A stretch of 64,000 nt of DNA from NCBI RefSeq assembly GCF_030160295.1, contig NZ_BSOB01000018.1, forward strand, positions 186,318 through 250,317. The letters are read 5' to 3'. Of this stretch, positions 7,858 to 16,960 are shown piece by piece. Source of the DNA: Dyella acidisoli. Lineage in GTDB: Bacteria > Pseudomonadota > Gammaproteobacteria > Xanthomonadales > Rhodanobacteraceae. Below the pieces are notes generated by a model. It made no database searches. It saw nothing but the letters and a program-made list of their open reading frames with translations, and was not told where the DNA came from. A program made the translations under genes and the position numbers. How positions within the stretch are numbered: position 1 is the stretch's first letter; every line of letters starts with the position of its first letter.

Positions 7858-8910
7858 CTAACGGTCTATCCGCACTTTTGCGACTACCTCATTTACGTAG
7901 CGGACGAGCGTCGCGGGCTGGTCTCGTTGAATGAAATGACCGGAGTTCGGAACCACAATATTCTTGCCGTCGGTCGACAATGAGGCAATGACATCGTGCG
8001 CTCGCTTCCACGCCGCGTAGTAACGCGCCTGTTCCTCGCTACTGAAGTCTGATACTGGTGCGGGATGTCGTGCAGCGGTTAGCACGATCACCGGCATCGA
8101 GCCAAACTCGTTAGCTTCGAAGTAAGCTTCGTGATCGTTGACGTTTTCCCCTGTCACCGAGCCAAAGGTATTTTCGAATTCCGATAGATTAGCCTCGTAA
8201 TACTTCGGCTGAGCTTTCTCGCTATTCAGGGCGGCATGAAGGACAGCATCTGCCTTGTTTGCGTTGTCCAGACACGAGGAGCCCGTGCTTTCGCGTTCAA
8301 GCAACTCACCCGACTTAGCCTTATCCAAACATACGCGTGCATCGGCGATGTAGCGCCCGTTCGCCGCAGTAAGCTCCGCGGCCTTGCCTGGCGGCAACCC
8401 ATATCGCTCGAAATGTTGCTGACCTGCATAGCCTGGGTCCACCAGCACCACACCGGCGACTTCGCTCGGATACGTTCTCGCATACAAACTCGCGTAGATA
8501 CCTCCGTTCGAATGACCTACCAGCACTACCGGAACGGGCAGCTTAGCGCGCTCAATCAGCCGGTGTAGATCGTCCACGGCGTTGGCCGCATCCGAAGGAC
8601 GCGATGCAGCATCGCTGAACCCATAACCAGCCCGGTCATATGAACAAACCGTCGTCGTTTGTGCGATGCGGCCTTGCACGTCTTGCCAGCTTGCCGTACT
8701 TCCGCCGGTTCCAGCGTCAAGGATCACCACCGGCGAGCCATGCCCAAGGCAAAATAGATTCAACCTACGCGATCCGTCGACAGAGACAAGACGTTGTGGA
8801 TGGGCGTAGGCGGTCGAGGGTACACCTGCGTCGTTTTGACTTGCACAAGTCGCCGTAAATCGAACTACTGCGGCTGCGGTGAGCCACGCAATCAAATGAC
8901 GTGCATGCAT
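7858..8910 (-). CDS. Exported alpha/beta hydrolase
   Basis: The product has an N-terminal signal segment (MHARHLIAWLTAAAVVRFTA) and an alpha/beta-hydrolase fold. The nucleophile elbow is GHSNGG, an acid is likely near VVLVDPGYAG or in the later strand, and the catalytic histidine is in NSGHFIQRDQP near the C-terminus. Family members hydrolyse esters or other small substrates; the substrate is unknown. A TTG 9 codons further upstream (8937) keeps the frame open, but the ATG at 8908-8910 begins directly with a normal signal peptide and is preferred. It stands alone, with its stop about 72 bases from the first TGTCCGC hairpin. Confidence 0.8.
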   Translation of the reverse strand: MHARHLIAWLTAAAVVRFTATCASQNDAGVPSTAYAHPQRLVSVDGSRRLNLFCLGHGSPVVILDAGTGGSTASWQDVQGRIAQTTTVCSYDRAGYGFSDAASRPSDAANAVDDLHRLIERAKLPVPVVLVGHSNGGIYASLYARTYPSEVAGVVLVDPGYAGQQHFERYGLPPGKAAELTAANGRYIADARVCLDKAKSGELLERESTGSSCLDNANKADAVLHAALNSEKAQPKYYEANLSEFENTFGSVTGENVNDHEAYFEANEFGSMPVIVLTAARHPAPVSDFSSEEQARYYAAWKRAHDVIASLSTDGKNIVVPNSGHFIQRDQPATLVRYVNEVVAKVRIDR

Positions 8911-9063
8911 AGGTGCGTTATTCCCGCGTAGTGTCAAAATCGAGAGGTGACGAGCTAAGCGTTGACATTAGGCCATAGGCGGTTTCCAGAACACGGTGAC
9001 CTTCGAGATAGAAGGTAGCCTCTCCTAGAAATGGAATAATCAGGCTCGTGACGCCAGTGCCGG

Positions 9064-9092
9064 AGTGTCCGCTTCGGGTGAAAGCGGACACT
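9064..9092. repeat. TGTCCGC hairpin repeat, copy 2
   Basis: AGTGTCCGCTT and AAAGCGGACACT form a long inverted repeat with a 6-base loop, just downstream of the cupin gene that runs leftward to 9107. It may serve as its 3' end. Confidence 0.7.
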
Positions 9093-9106
9093 ACTAATCC
9101 AACTAG

Positions 9107-9436
9107 CTAGTCGACAACGAACAACTTGGCGCCAATCTCCGTATAGGAGCGATGCGGTTCTGCACCATCGCCGACCTGATAACTCATGCCTGGTCTTAGC
9201 GTGAACGTGCGACCGTCTTCGAGCTCCGTGTGGAGCTCGCCTTCCACACACAGCAGGATGTGTCCTTTCGTGCACCAGTGATCCGCAAGGTAGCCTGGCG
9301 TGTACTCGATCATCCGGACCCTCATGCCGCCAAACTGCCGGGTGCGCCAATAGGCGAAGCCAGATTCGCCCTTGTGCTGGGTTGCATCCACGGAAGACCA
9401 GTCGGTTGTTTCAAACGCGATGCCTGACATTTTCAA
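9107..9436 (-). CDS. DHCW-motif cupin-fold protein
   Basis: A 109-residue single-domain cupin. The barrel strands include the segment DHWCTKGHILLCVEGELHTE, and the following TFTLRPGMSYQVGD is the second cupin motif. Proteins of this type are usually described as DHCW-motif cupins of unknown function; here the motif reads DHWC. Histidines typical of metal binding are sparse. It is flanked on both sides by TGTCCGC hairpins, so the gene and its repeats may have moved together. It probably acts as a small binding protein or isomerase-like enzyme in the cytoplasm. Confidence 0.8.
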   Translation of the reverse strand: MKMSGIAFETTDWSSVDATQHKGESGFAYWRTRQFGGMRVRMIEYTPGYLADHWCTKGHILLCVEGELHTELEDGRTFTLRPGMSYQVGDGAEPHRSYTEIGAKLFVVD

Positions 9437-9484
9437 AGGAGCAACCCCTTTTGGGCTGACGAAGTCGTGAGAGGTGATGATGCC

Positions 9485-9512
9485 ATGTCCGCTCCGGGTC
9501 GAAAGCGGACAT
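9485..9512. repeat. TGTCCGC hairpin repeat, copy 3
   Basis: ATGTCCGC (9485-9492) and GCGGACAT (9505-9512) form inverted arms. It lies about 49 bases upstream of the cupin start, on the opposite side from copy 2. Confidence 0.7.
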
Positions 9513-9567
9513 TTCGGCGGTTCGTTCCGTCCACCATCGGCTACCCTAGCTAACTAGCAACACCCCC

Positions 9568-9810
9568 TCAGTCCGTGATGGCTTTTAGACGCAGTCTTTC
9601 GATCTCCTTTTCCTCGAAAGCTCTAACTCTTTTGCGCACTAAATGGATTGGGACTTTCAATTCAAACGCCAGGCGTTGAACGACCTGCTTTTTCGTTTCA
9701 TCACAGACGCTCGCAATGTGCTTCGCCAAATGCGAGGATCTTTTTAAGCAACGAAGCCTAACGGCGCCCAGTTGCTTCCTGTAAAACTGAGTAGAGTTGC
9801 GAGTAAGCAA
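9568..9810 (-). CDS. Possible phage tail-protein remnant
   Basis: An 80-residue basic, helical frame starting at a TTG. The segment SVCDETKKQVVQRLAFELKV followed by PIHLVRKRVR has the pattern of minor tail proteins of the lambda gpZ type, where a helix is followed by a short G/VP..LVRKRV segment. Those proteins are normally 150-200 residues, so this would be an N-terminal piece only. No other phage structural gene is near. The gene could equally be an unrelated small orphan. Confidence 0.35.
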   Translation of the reverse strand: MLTRNSTQFYRKQLGAVRLRCLKRSSHLAKHIASVCDETKKQVVQRLAFELKVPIHLVRKRVRAFEEKEIERLRLKAITD

Positions 9811-10097
9811 CCCTGAGCCAAGCCGGCGGTATACCGTCGGAAGGTACAGAGACTACCTGAGGACTTCAGCGTCCTTCATAACAGGCTCGAGCGTCTCGCA
9901 CCCTACCCAACTCGAAGAGTCATCGTTCCTGCGCGAGAGGGCCTAGTTCACCGCCTTCGAAAGAGTCACATATAGTTTCAATGAGTTGGCGGTCATCAGC
10001 TCCACGGGAGTTAAGCTATGCTGGATCGCTCAACGAGTTGGCTCCGCGAATCCAAGCGTCGCGTAGCACAAACAGAAATAACGAAGCAGGAGGGTCT

Positions 10098-10565
10098 ATG
10101 AAGACGTTCTTAGCAGTTATCGTTATTGCAAGCACGGTGTTGACCGGATGCAGTACATCCGGCGGTACGGCCTCATCGCAGAGCGCACGGTCCAGCACGG
10201 CATCGAGCACAATCGTGTACGCCGTGAATCCGGCGACCATTGCTTCGTTCACGGTGGGTGTTACCACTATCGATCAGGTAGAGGCGACGCTTGGGAAACC
10301 GGCCGGTGCGGTGCGTACGCCGTCCGGCAACCAAGTGATTGCTTACGCCATCACGCGCAACGAAAACGTCAGCAACGATCGCACACCTGAAACAGGTACG
10401 GCGCTACCCAAGCGCCATAAAGTTCGCTACTCGACCATGCTGTCATTCGATGCGCAGGGGCGTTGGATCACGTCATGGACACGCACTGATGATTTGGGCG
10501 ATGCATCGCCGGGTTCGTTAGGCAACATGGGCGCCGGCGACGTCATGCGCAATATCGGAGGCTGA
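10098..10565 (+). CDS. Small outer-membrane-type lipoprotein (BamE/SmpA-like fold)
   Basis: The frame is open from 9981, but the start is the ATG at 10098, preceded by AGGAGG at 10086-10091 and opening with MKTFLAVIVIASTVLTGC, a lipoprotein signal with the lipobox LTGC. The mature part has a serine/threonine-rich linker, then SFTVGVTTIDQVEATLGKP, the signature of the BamE/SmpA/OmlA fold (a turn and helix before a glycine-lysine-proline). It then has strands with WITSW. The product is 155 residues, slightly longer than BamE, and is probably a periplasm-facing lipoprotein of unknown role rather than BamE itself. Confidence 0.75.
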   Translation: MKTFLAVIVIASTVLTGCSTSGGTASSQSARSSTASSTIVYAVNPATIASFTVGVTTIDQVEATLGKPAGAVRTPSGNQVIAYAITRNENVSNDRTPETGTALPKRHKVRYSTMLSFDAQGRWITSWTRTDDLGDASPGSLGNMGAGDVMRNIGG

Positions 10566-10628
10566 CAGGGTGCCCGCATTTGGCCAACAGTGTTTGCGGC
10601 GAGGACTTTCTCAGGCGTCAAACCTCTC

Positions 10629-11552
10629 TCAACTCCCCCGTTCGTTGTCACCAAGAATCTTGATGACAAAGTCTATGAATGCACGCACTTTCGCGGCGCG
10701 ATGGTGGCGAGAGGGATAGATGGCATAAAGCGGAAAGCGTTCATCCGACCAGTCGGGAAAGAGCTCAACCAAACGGCCGCTTCGCAACAATTGCTCGCAC
10801 CCAATTTCGAGTATCTGCGCAATGCCGGCGCCGGCCTCACAGGCATTGAGCAGCGTTCCCGAATCAGATACCAGCAGGCGTCCTTTGACGCGTAATGGCA
10901 CTACCTCCTTTTTCCTCCTTACTTCCCATTCGTAAGGACGTCCGTTCGCTGCATCATAGAAATCGATGCAATCATGCTTTTCCACTTCTTTTGGATGTCG
11001 TGGCTTAGTGTGCCTTTTGAGGTACGCAGGTGAGGCAACAGTTATCACCCGTGTTTCGGTGAGTTTGCGTGCCACAAATGAACCAACGGGCGGCTCGCCG
11101 AAACGCAACGCCAAATCGAAACCATCGGCCACAAGGTCCCCCGTCGAATCGCGCATGATCAACTGGACAGAAAGCTCCGGATACTGCGCGAGGAAGGACG
11201 TGAGATGCTTGGCGAGAACGACGCGCGAAAAATACGGATCGATGTTAATGCGCAGCCGCCCTTGTACCTTCTGGGTTGAACTCGCCGCTCGCGTGGCCGC
11301 ATCTTCAATACCCGCGAGGTGAGGGCCTACCTCCTCGTAGAAGCGTCGCCCTTCGTCCGTTAATGAAAGCGATCGCGTTGTACGAGCCAGGAGTCGAGCC
11401 CCAACGCGTTGCTCCAACCGTTGCAACGCACGACTTACACCGGATGGAGACAAATCCAACGCCTCGGCAGCACCGGCGATGGTCCCGGCTTCCACGATCG
11501 CGAAAAGCACGGAGACGCCGGAAAAGAGTTTAGTGTTTTGCGCCATGGTCAT
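10629..11552 (-). CDS. LysR-family transcriptional regulator
   Basis: The 307-residue product has the LysR winged HTH at residues about 10-65 (FAIVEAGTIAGAAEALDLSP, then SGVSRALQRLEQRVGARLL). A periplasmic-binding-protein-like effector domain follows from about residue 90. It is divergent from the NmrA-like gene at 11689, with a 136-base gap that contains an inverted repeat (GCTATT-N8-AATAGC) with LysR-type T-N11-A spacing. By the usual logic of the family it regulates that neighbour and itself, with a small-molecule inducer. Confidence 0.88.
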   Translation of the reverse strand: MTMAQNTKLFSGVSVLFAIVEAGTIAGAAEALDLSPSGVSRALQRLEQRVGARLLARTTRSLSLTDEGRRFYEEVGPHLAGIEDAATRAASSTQKVQGRLRINIDPYFSRVVLAKHLTSFLAQYPELSVQLIMRDSTGDLVADGFDLALRFGEPPVGSFVARKLTETRVITVASPAYLKRHTKPRHPKEVEKHDCIDFYDAANGRPYEWEVRRKKEVVPLRVKGRLLVSDSGTLLNACEAGAGIAQILEIGCEQLLRSGRLVELFPDWSDERFPLYAIYPSRHHRAAKVRAFIDFVIKILGDNERGS

Positions 11553-11587
11553 TCATGACAAAAGTGCACGACTAAAACGACATAGAC

Positions 11588-11607
11588 GCTATTGAAGCAT
11601 GAATAGC
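11588..11607. promoter_or_regulatory. Candidate LysR operator
   Basis: The inverted repeat GCTATT-N8-AATAGC in the divergent gap between the LysR gene and the NmrA-like gene fits the T-N11-A form of LysR boxes. Position and symmetry are seen; binding is inferred. Confidence 0.4.
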
Positions 11608-11688
11608 AAGACTAGATAGTGACGACACGGACGGCCGCCCCAGGCCAAACCCGCCGCAACGCTCACTATTCAAGCAGGACTACCCACT

Positions 11689-12549
11689 ATGTATGCCATT
11701 ACAGGTATCACCGGCAAAGTCGGTGGAGCGCTCGCGCGCACCTTGTTGTCCGAAGGAAAGCCGGTTCGCGCTGTATTGAGGAATCAAGACAAAGCCCGGG
11801 AGTGGGCCCAGCGAGGCTGCGATGTAGCCTTGGCCAAAATGGATGATGTGGCCTCACTGACAGCCGCCTTTAAGGGTGCCGATAGCGTTTTCATCCTGCC
11901 GCCTTCCGAATTCGCCCCCCTGCCCGGCTTCCCTGAGGCGCGTGCAGTTATCGATGTGGTCAAAACCGCGCTTGAATCCGCGCGTCCTGCCAAAGTGGTC
12001 TGTCTTTCGACCATCGGCGCCCAGGCCACGAGAACCAACCTCCTGAGTCAGCGCACGCTGATGGAAGAGGCCCTCGCCGGCTTGAACATCCCGGTGACAT
12101 TCCTGCGCCCTGCCTGGTTTATGGAGAACTTTGCATGGGATGTGGAATCAGCCCGTCAAGAAGGCGTCATCCACAGCTTTCTACAACCGCTCGACAAACC
12201 CGTTCCGATGATTGCCACAAGGGATGTCGGACGCATCGCTGCGGAACTCATTCAACAAAATTGGCAAGGATGCCGAGCCGTCGAATTAGAAGCGACAAAA
12301 CGGATATCACCCAACGAGATTGCAGCCACCTTTGCCAAGGTGCTTGATCGCCCTGTGACCGCGCAGATCGTCCCGCGGGAAACCTGGGAAGAGTTGTTCA
12401 CGTCCCAAGGTATGAAAAACCCTATCCCGCGGATGCTGATGCTCGATGGTTTCAACGAAGGCTGGATTGAATTTGAAGGCAATCCGTCTCGTATTCTTCG
12501 CGGCGATACCGAATTGGAGACGGTGCTTCGGGAAGTCGCAGTTGGATAA
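11689..12549 (+). CDS. NmrA-like NAD(P)-binding oxidoreductase
   Basis: The 286-residue product starts with a Rossmann motif (MYAITGITGKVGGALARTLL, glycines at GxxGxxG) and keeps the atypical-SDR layout of the NmrA/HSCARG and quinone-reductase (QorB-like) group. Examples are the strand VVCLSTIGAQA followed by FLRPAWFMENF. Such proteins bind NAD(P)H and act as quinone reductases or redox sensors. It is divergent from a LysR regulator, and a hairpin terminator follows its stop. A similar LysR/NmrA set occurs at 23646-25607. Confidence 0.85.
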   Translation: MYAITGITGKVGGALARTLLSEGKPVRAVLRNQDKAREWAQRGCDVALAKMDDVASLTAAFKGADSVFILPPSEFAPLPGFPEARAVIDVVKTALESARPAKVVCLSTIGAQATRTNLLSQRTLMEEALAGLNIPVTFLRPAWFMENFAWDVESARQEGVIHSFLQPLDKPVPMIATRDVGRIAAELIQQNWQGCRAVELEATKRISPNEIAATFAKVLDRPVTAQIVPRETWEELFTSQGMKNPIPRMLMLDGFNEGWIEFEGNPSRILRGDTELETVLREVAVG

Positions 12550-12562
12550 ATGCAAAACAGTG

Positions 12563-12608
12563 CCAGGTTGACTCATGGGATGAAGCTCAACCTGGTACCG
12601 TTTCTGCG
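12563..12608 (+). terminator. Terminator after NmrA-like gene
   Basis: Arms CCAGGTTGA (12563-12571) and TCAACCTGG (12587-12595) form a 9-base stem with a 15-base loop, followed by TACCGTTTCTGCG. The segment TACCGTTTCTGCG is then repeated imperfectly, at 12596-12608 and 12618-12630. Confidence 0.5.
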
Positions 12609-12696
12609 TTTCTGCGGTACCGTTTCTGCGACTTCCTACTCATGAAGCGTTGTATGTCTCGCCCATCGTCCTCGCTCAATAGGCTTAAGGAAGGGG

Positions 12697-13800
12697 TCAA
12701 AATATGTCCCTACCTTCAACAATATTGAGTAACCTTGGAAACACATAAAGGCCCGGTCTGCGTCCCTTTCCGGGACGGATACATCGGACAATCTTCGCCT
12801 CAACGAGTTGTTGCACCACCTTATGCGCGGACGCAGCAGGAATCTCTGCGCTGTTCTGCAAGCCAGCAATACGGAAAATAGGGCTTGCAAAGATAGTGTC
12901 AACAATTAGCGCGCTGTGTTGTGAGTGCGTTGCGTCGCGGACAGCTACCTTCATCTCTTCATAGAGCTTGTAGATTCCGCTGGCGGCTTCAATGTTCTTG
13001 TTGGCCTGCTCGGTTACGGCCCTCAAAAAGAAGATAACCCACTCATTCCACTCACCTCTGTCTGTGACTGCACGGAGCCTTGCGTAATATTCGTCGCGAT
13101 GACTTTCAAGGTAACCCGACAGGTAGAACATCGGTGCGTGGATACGCTTTTTACAGTAAAGAAACAACGGAATTAAAAGGCGACCGATGCGCCCATTACC
13201 ATCTATGAAGGGGTGGATGACTTCGAACTGCGCGTGGACCACGGCAGCCTGGATCAGGGGATCCATGTCATCGCCAGCAATGTACTTCTCAAATGCCTCC
13301 AGATGCTCAATCAAGATCATCGGGTTGGGCGGTACAAAATTCGCCTGATCGATCGAGCAACCCTTGGGTCCAATCCAATTTTGCTCCGTACGAAAGCTGC
13401 CTGGCTGCTTATCTTGACCACGAACCCCATCCATCAGAACGCTATGCAGCGACCTGATCAGCTGAAGGGAAATCGGGCGCTCTTCCACCTCCCGTGACGC
13501 ACGCCGCAGCGCAGTGCGGTAATTCAGCACCTCCTCGACATCATCATTCTTTGCATCATCGAACTGCTCACCTGCATCGCTCTCTAGCACATCACCCACA
13601 GTGGCCTGAGTGCCCTCGATGCGCGACGACAAGACAGCCTCTTGGGTCGTCAGAGGAGAGAGCATAACCTCAGCGTTTACCATGCCCTTCAACAGGCCGT
13701 CATATTGCGATAGCGCTGCGATTGCTTGGCCGAGGGGCGTGATCAGCCGGCTAGCATCGAGCACGCTGAGGGGAAGAGCATCCGGGATCCAAGGTTTCAT
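12697..13800 (-). CDS. Class II Fic-family AMP-transferase
   Basis: The Fic motif HPFIDGNGRIGR (catalytic histidine, phosphate-binding DGNGR) is central, near residue 200. Upstream, SSRIEGT matches the inhibitory motif (S/T)xxxE(G/N) on an N-terminal helix, which makes this a class II, self-inhibited Fic protein. The C-terminal about 90 residues form a winged-helix-like domain (ASAHKVVQQLVEAKIV). Fic enzymes usually transfer AMP from ATP to a target protein hydroxyl. The start chosen is the ATG at 13798-13800 (MKPWIPDALP); a TTG 7 codons upstream is less likely. The gene is solitary, so its target is unknown. Confidence 0.88.
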   Translation of the reverse strand: MKPWIPDALPLSVLDASRLITPLGQAIAALSQYDGLLKGMVNAEVMLSPLTTQEAVLSSRIEGTQATVGDVLESDAGEQFDDAKNDDVEEVLNYRTALRRASREVEERPISLQLIRSLHSVLMDGVRGQDKQPGSFRTEQNWIGPKGCSIDQANFVPPNPMILIEHLEAFEKYIAGDDMDPLIQAAVVHAQFEVIHPFIDGNGRIGRLLIPLFLYCKKRIHAPMFYLSGYLESHRDEYYARLRAVTDRGEWNEWVIFFLRAVTEQANKNIEAASGIYKLYEEMKVAVRDATHSQHSALIVDTIFASPIFRIAGLQNSAEIPAASAHKVVQQLVEAKIVRCIRPGKGRRPGLYVFPRLLNIVEGRDIF

Positions 13801-14077
13801 GATCCCAAGATATAGGAGCAATTTTTTTTGTCTACAGAATTTCGACCTTTTTTGGAATCAAATTTTCTTTCTTCCAGATCTTGGAAATTTCGTGGGGAGA
13901 AGTTTTCCGCATATTTTGGGGGTAAGGCCTACGGCGCCCCTAAATGTTGGGGATCTTTTCGCCCGTTGCCAAAATCCGTCTCAAACCTGTCGGTCCCAAG
14001 ATGCTCGCACTGGGCCGATCTCGGGTCCGCGCGGACAGGATTGGCGACACAGCAGGCACCACTCCTACACATCCAAA

Positions 14078-15016
14078 TCAGCCACCAGTATAAGGACCTG
14101 TTCCAGGCAAAACGCGCAACAACGCTCGGCTGATCATCGACGGATAGACGGAGAGATGGTCCTCGTCGGGGATGACAAAGTTCTCAACGGAAAGATGCGG
14201 GTATTTGCGTTCCTTCAAGCTTAGGGTGAATTCCCTTGCATCCTGCACCATGTCAAAGGTTTTGTTGTAGCGAGGCGCCTTTTTGATGGCTTCGAATTCA
14301 CCGTCGTAGAGCAATACACGAGCCGTAAGATCGCGATGCGTTTTGGCATAGACCTCTTCGTAGCGCTTGATTACATGATCGTCGTACTGCAAAGACGGGC
14401 TACTGAGGATATAGGTCTGGAACATCTCAGGCTTCGTTAACAGTACGAAGGCTCCGAATAGGCCGCCATAGGAATGACCGACAAAGTATCGACGCGACAT
14501 GTCGACCCGATATTTATCAGCAATCAAAGGAAAGACCTGCCCTTCGACGTAGTCCCGGTAGGCCTCAGCTTCGCCGTAATGTGATGCTTGGTACTGATCC
14601 GGCCTGCGTGGATGTTGAAGTACGTTGGTAGGCGTAAAGTCTCGGCTGCGACTTTCTGCGGACGAGTCGCCGGCAGCATATGACAGGCCAACCAGCACGA
14701 ATTCCTCGATGTTCTGCCCTCCCGCACCAAGTCTGTTGCGGATGCTGTGAATCAGCGGGAACGAATAATCCGCATCAACCACGAACAGCACGGGATATTT
14801 TTTGTTGGTGCTTGCATAGGAGACCGGAAGGTCGACCCAGACCTGATACAGACGATGCGATTGAGCAGAAGGCAGTGTATGAACAATTGTGTTCGGAACC
14901 TCGTAGCGCGGCAGTGATTCATCGGCCTTGGCGCTAGATACAACCATCGCCAGCGTCATGCAAAGAGAAACGTTACGGATGACCTTGCCTACCCATCCAA
15001 TAGAAAGCGATTGCAT
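14078..15016 (-). CDS. Exported esterase of the IroE/Fes-like (esterase D) fold
   Basis: The start is the ATG at 15014-15016, which has AAAGGA 7 bases upstream; the frame extends further but without a ribosome binding site. The product of about 312 residues has a signal peptide (VSLCMTLAMVVSSAKA), then a putative-esterase domain. Its nucleophile elbow is GHSYGG and its catalytic histidine is in DEDHLSVYP. The strand PVLFVVDADYSF near the front is typical of the family that includes siderophore esterases. Substrate unknown. The neighbour on its 5' side is an exported protein of unknown function in the same direction, with a 75-base gap, so they may be co-transcribed. Confidence 0.82.
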   Translation of the reverse strand: MQSLSIGWVGKVIRNVSLCMTLAMVVSSAKADESLPRYEVPNTIVHTLPSAQSHRLYQVWVDLPVSYASTNKKYPVLFVVDADYSFPLIHSIRNRLGAGGQNIEEFVLVGLSYAAGDSSAESRSRDFTPTNVLQHPRRPDQYQASHYGEAEAYRDYVEGQVFPLIADKYRVDMSRRYFVGHSYGGLFGAFVLLTKPEMFQTYILSSPSLQYDDHVIKRYEEVYAKTHRDLTARVLLYDGEFEAIKKAPRYNKTFDMVQDAREFTLSLKERKYPHLSVENFVIPDEDHLSVYPSMISRALLRVLPGTGPYTGG

Positions 15017-15091
15017 GATTAGTTCCTTTCTCGATAGGTGATCACTTGCACCCAGCACGACCAAGGTTCCCCTTAGGTCGCATATGTTGAC

Positions 15092-15715
15092 TTAGGTACC
15101 TAGCTGCCATGTCACAACGTGCCCCTTGATGATCCAGTGTCCACCGGACTTTTCGAGGTAGAAGTATCGTCCCATGGATTTGCTCTGATCTAGCCAGCTA
15201 ACGATACCCACGTAAATGAGTGCGTGACCACGGTCTGTAGCAATGGCCGGTCGCGACATATAGAAGGCCATTTCTGGCTGCGAGGCGGGCTTTTCAGTTA
15301 CACCCTTGCCATACAAAAACTGAGGCACATTCACCGGCAACGCGTGAGTCAAGGTAGAGGGCACCTGGCCTTCGTGAAGCATCTTCTTGGAAAGCTCCAC
15401 TGTTACCGATGGCATAGCGGAACTGAGCCTCTCCACTAATGCTTCCGGGGTGGTATCGGCCGACCTCATTCCACTGCATCCTCCAATCGCAAAGCCGTTG
15501 TCTACAGGAGGATTGCAGTCAAACGTTGCCGTCTGCGTTGCGACCAGGACTGGCTTGTTGCTCCCAGCTGGATATTCGGCCTGAAGAACGGTGGCTGCTA
15601 CTTCATAATCGGCCTGAGATAGCCCCGTACCCTTCGACGACTCCTGTGCCGCCAAAAGGTGCAACGGTAGGGCCAGACAGATCACAGCTGCCAGGCCGGA
15701 GATGAGCTTGCGCAC
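15092..15715 (-). CDS. Exported protein of unknown function
   Basis: The 207-residue product has a clear signal peptide (MRKLISGLAAVICLALPLHLLA, then AQES) and four cysteine or aromatic-rich segments but no motif that I recognise. Two cysteines (FDCNPP and GGCSG) lie close and may form a disulfide in the periplasm. A C-terminal region with YVGIVSWLDQSKSMGRYFYL and HWIIKGHVVTW looks like beta strands. It sits directly upstream of the exported esterase on the same strand and may act with it. Confidence 0.6.
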   Translation of the reverse strand: MRKLISGLAAVICLALPLHLLAAQESSKGTGLSQADYEVAATVLQAEYPAGSNKPVLVATQTATFDCNPPVDNGFAIGGCSGMRSADTTPEALVERLSSAMPSVTVELSKKMLHEGQVPSTLTHALPVNVPQFLYGKGVTEKPASQPEMAFYMSRPAIATDRGHALIYVGIVSWLDQSKSMGRYFYLEKSGGHWIIKGHVVTWQLGT

Positions 15716-15823
15716 TTTGTCGCCCTTTAAGACTTTCGACGCAGTAGAAGAATCAGTTAGACGACAATCTTCGCTTTGAGTTGAACGTGAATGTCTCGAA
15801 CGTCAACGGTAAATACACGCTGA

Positions 15824-16960
15824 TCAGAATGTCGGTGTGGTCACATAACCACTCTGCCGCCGTTCCCACCTCCGGCGTATAGGCTCCCGCAACCGCAAGC
15901 ATGGCCGCTCCACCAGATAGTGAAGCGCCGCGCCGACAACGAGTACGGATGCTATATAGATCAGCACTGTCCAAATGCCGTGCCCATCGACCCATGGCGC
16001 GAAACGGCCGTGCAATTGCCCGTAAACCATCTTGTGGGTCAGATAGAGACTGTAAGATGCCGTCCCAAACCATTCCGCCCCCGGAATTCGAATACTAGCC
16101 AGCACACTGCGTTGGCTAGCCGCCCCCGCCACAAGCGCCGTCATGGCAACGGACAGAATCGGATAGCCGAATACATTGGCAGCCAAGTCAAAGCGTTGCT
16201 CCCCATTAAAACCCCACATGCACAGGCCGATGAGCAAGACTCCCGTCATCAGCACGCCGTTGGCATTACGTTCGATCCACGCCCAGCCACGCGTGCGATA
16301 ACTGCGTGCAGCTGCTAGCGCGACACCGCCGAGCAGATCGTCAAGACGGGCATACGTCGGGTAGTAGAGGAAGCGCAGATATGCGTCGCCTGCTTCACTA
16401 CCGTTGGCCTGAATTGGTTGAACAAAGTGCATCCATAGCCAAGTGCGAAGCACTATGCCGCCTAGGACCAACGCAGCGATAACGGCTGCACCGCGCACAA
16501 GTCGACCTGTGCGTAAGAGCAAGAGTGCAAGCAACGGGAACAACAGATAGAACTGTTCTTCCACACACAATGACCAAGCGTGTGAAAAAGCGCCACGATT
16601 TGGATCAATGAACAGATTGAGTGTGTAGGCAAGGAACTGCCACAGCGGCATCATGCCTGGCTCTTCGCGCATCGAAGGCCACGCGACATAGATACCCAGA
16701 ACCAAAAAGTAGGCGGGCAAGGTTCGAAAGCCTCGCCGAAGATAGAAGTCGACAAAATCGATGCCGCCACGGGAGACGAGAGCATTGAACACCTGCGAGC
16801 CGATCAGGAAACCTGATAGTGCAAAGAACAGGTCCACACCCATCCAGCCACTCCAGCGCAGTACGCCTCCTCCCATATAGCCAGCCAAATAACTGTGAAA
16901 TGGCATGACCCACAGAATCGCGATCGCTCGCAACAGGTCAAGCCCCGGCTTCCGTTCCAT
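15824..16960 (-). CDS. Membrane acyltransferase, OafA/YrhL family
   Basis: The protein has about ten hydrophobic segments and the acyltransferase-3 hallmarks at the N-terminus: GLDLLRAIAI, a histidine in FHSYLAGY, and GVDLFFALSGFLIG. Members transfer acetyl or other acyl groups to sugars of lipopolysaccharide, exopolysaccharide or antibiotics from the cytoplasmic side of the inner membrane. The ATG at 16960 (MERKPGLD) has AGGGGA upstream and is preferred over the open frame that begins 21 codons earlier. It is divergent from the carboxylesterase gene at 17260. Confidence 0.85.
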   Translation of the reverse strand: MERKPGLDLLRAIAILWVMPFHSYLAGYMGGGVLRWSGWMGVDLFFALSGFLIGSQVFNALVSRGGIDFVDFYLRRGFRTLPAYFLVLGIYVAWPSMREEPGMMPLWQFLAYTLNLFIDPNRGAFSHAWSLCVEEQFYLLFPLLALLLLRTGRLVRGAAVIAALVLGGIVLRTWLWMHFVQPIQANGSEAGDAYLRFLYYPTYARLDDLLGGVALAAARSYRTRGWAWIERNANGVLMTGVLLIGLCMWGFNGEQRFDLAANVFGYPILSVAMTALVAGAASQRSVLASIRIPGAEWFGTASYSLYLTHKMVYGQLHGRFAPWVDGHGIWTVLIYIASVLVVGAALHYLVERPCLRLREPIRRRWERRQSGYVTTPTF

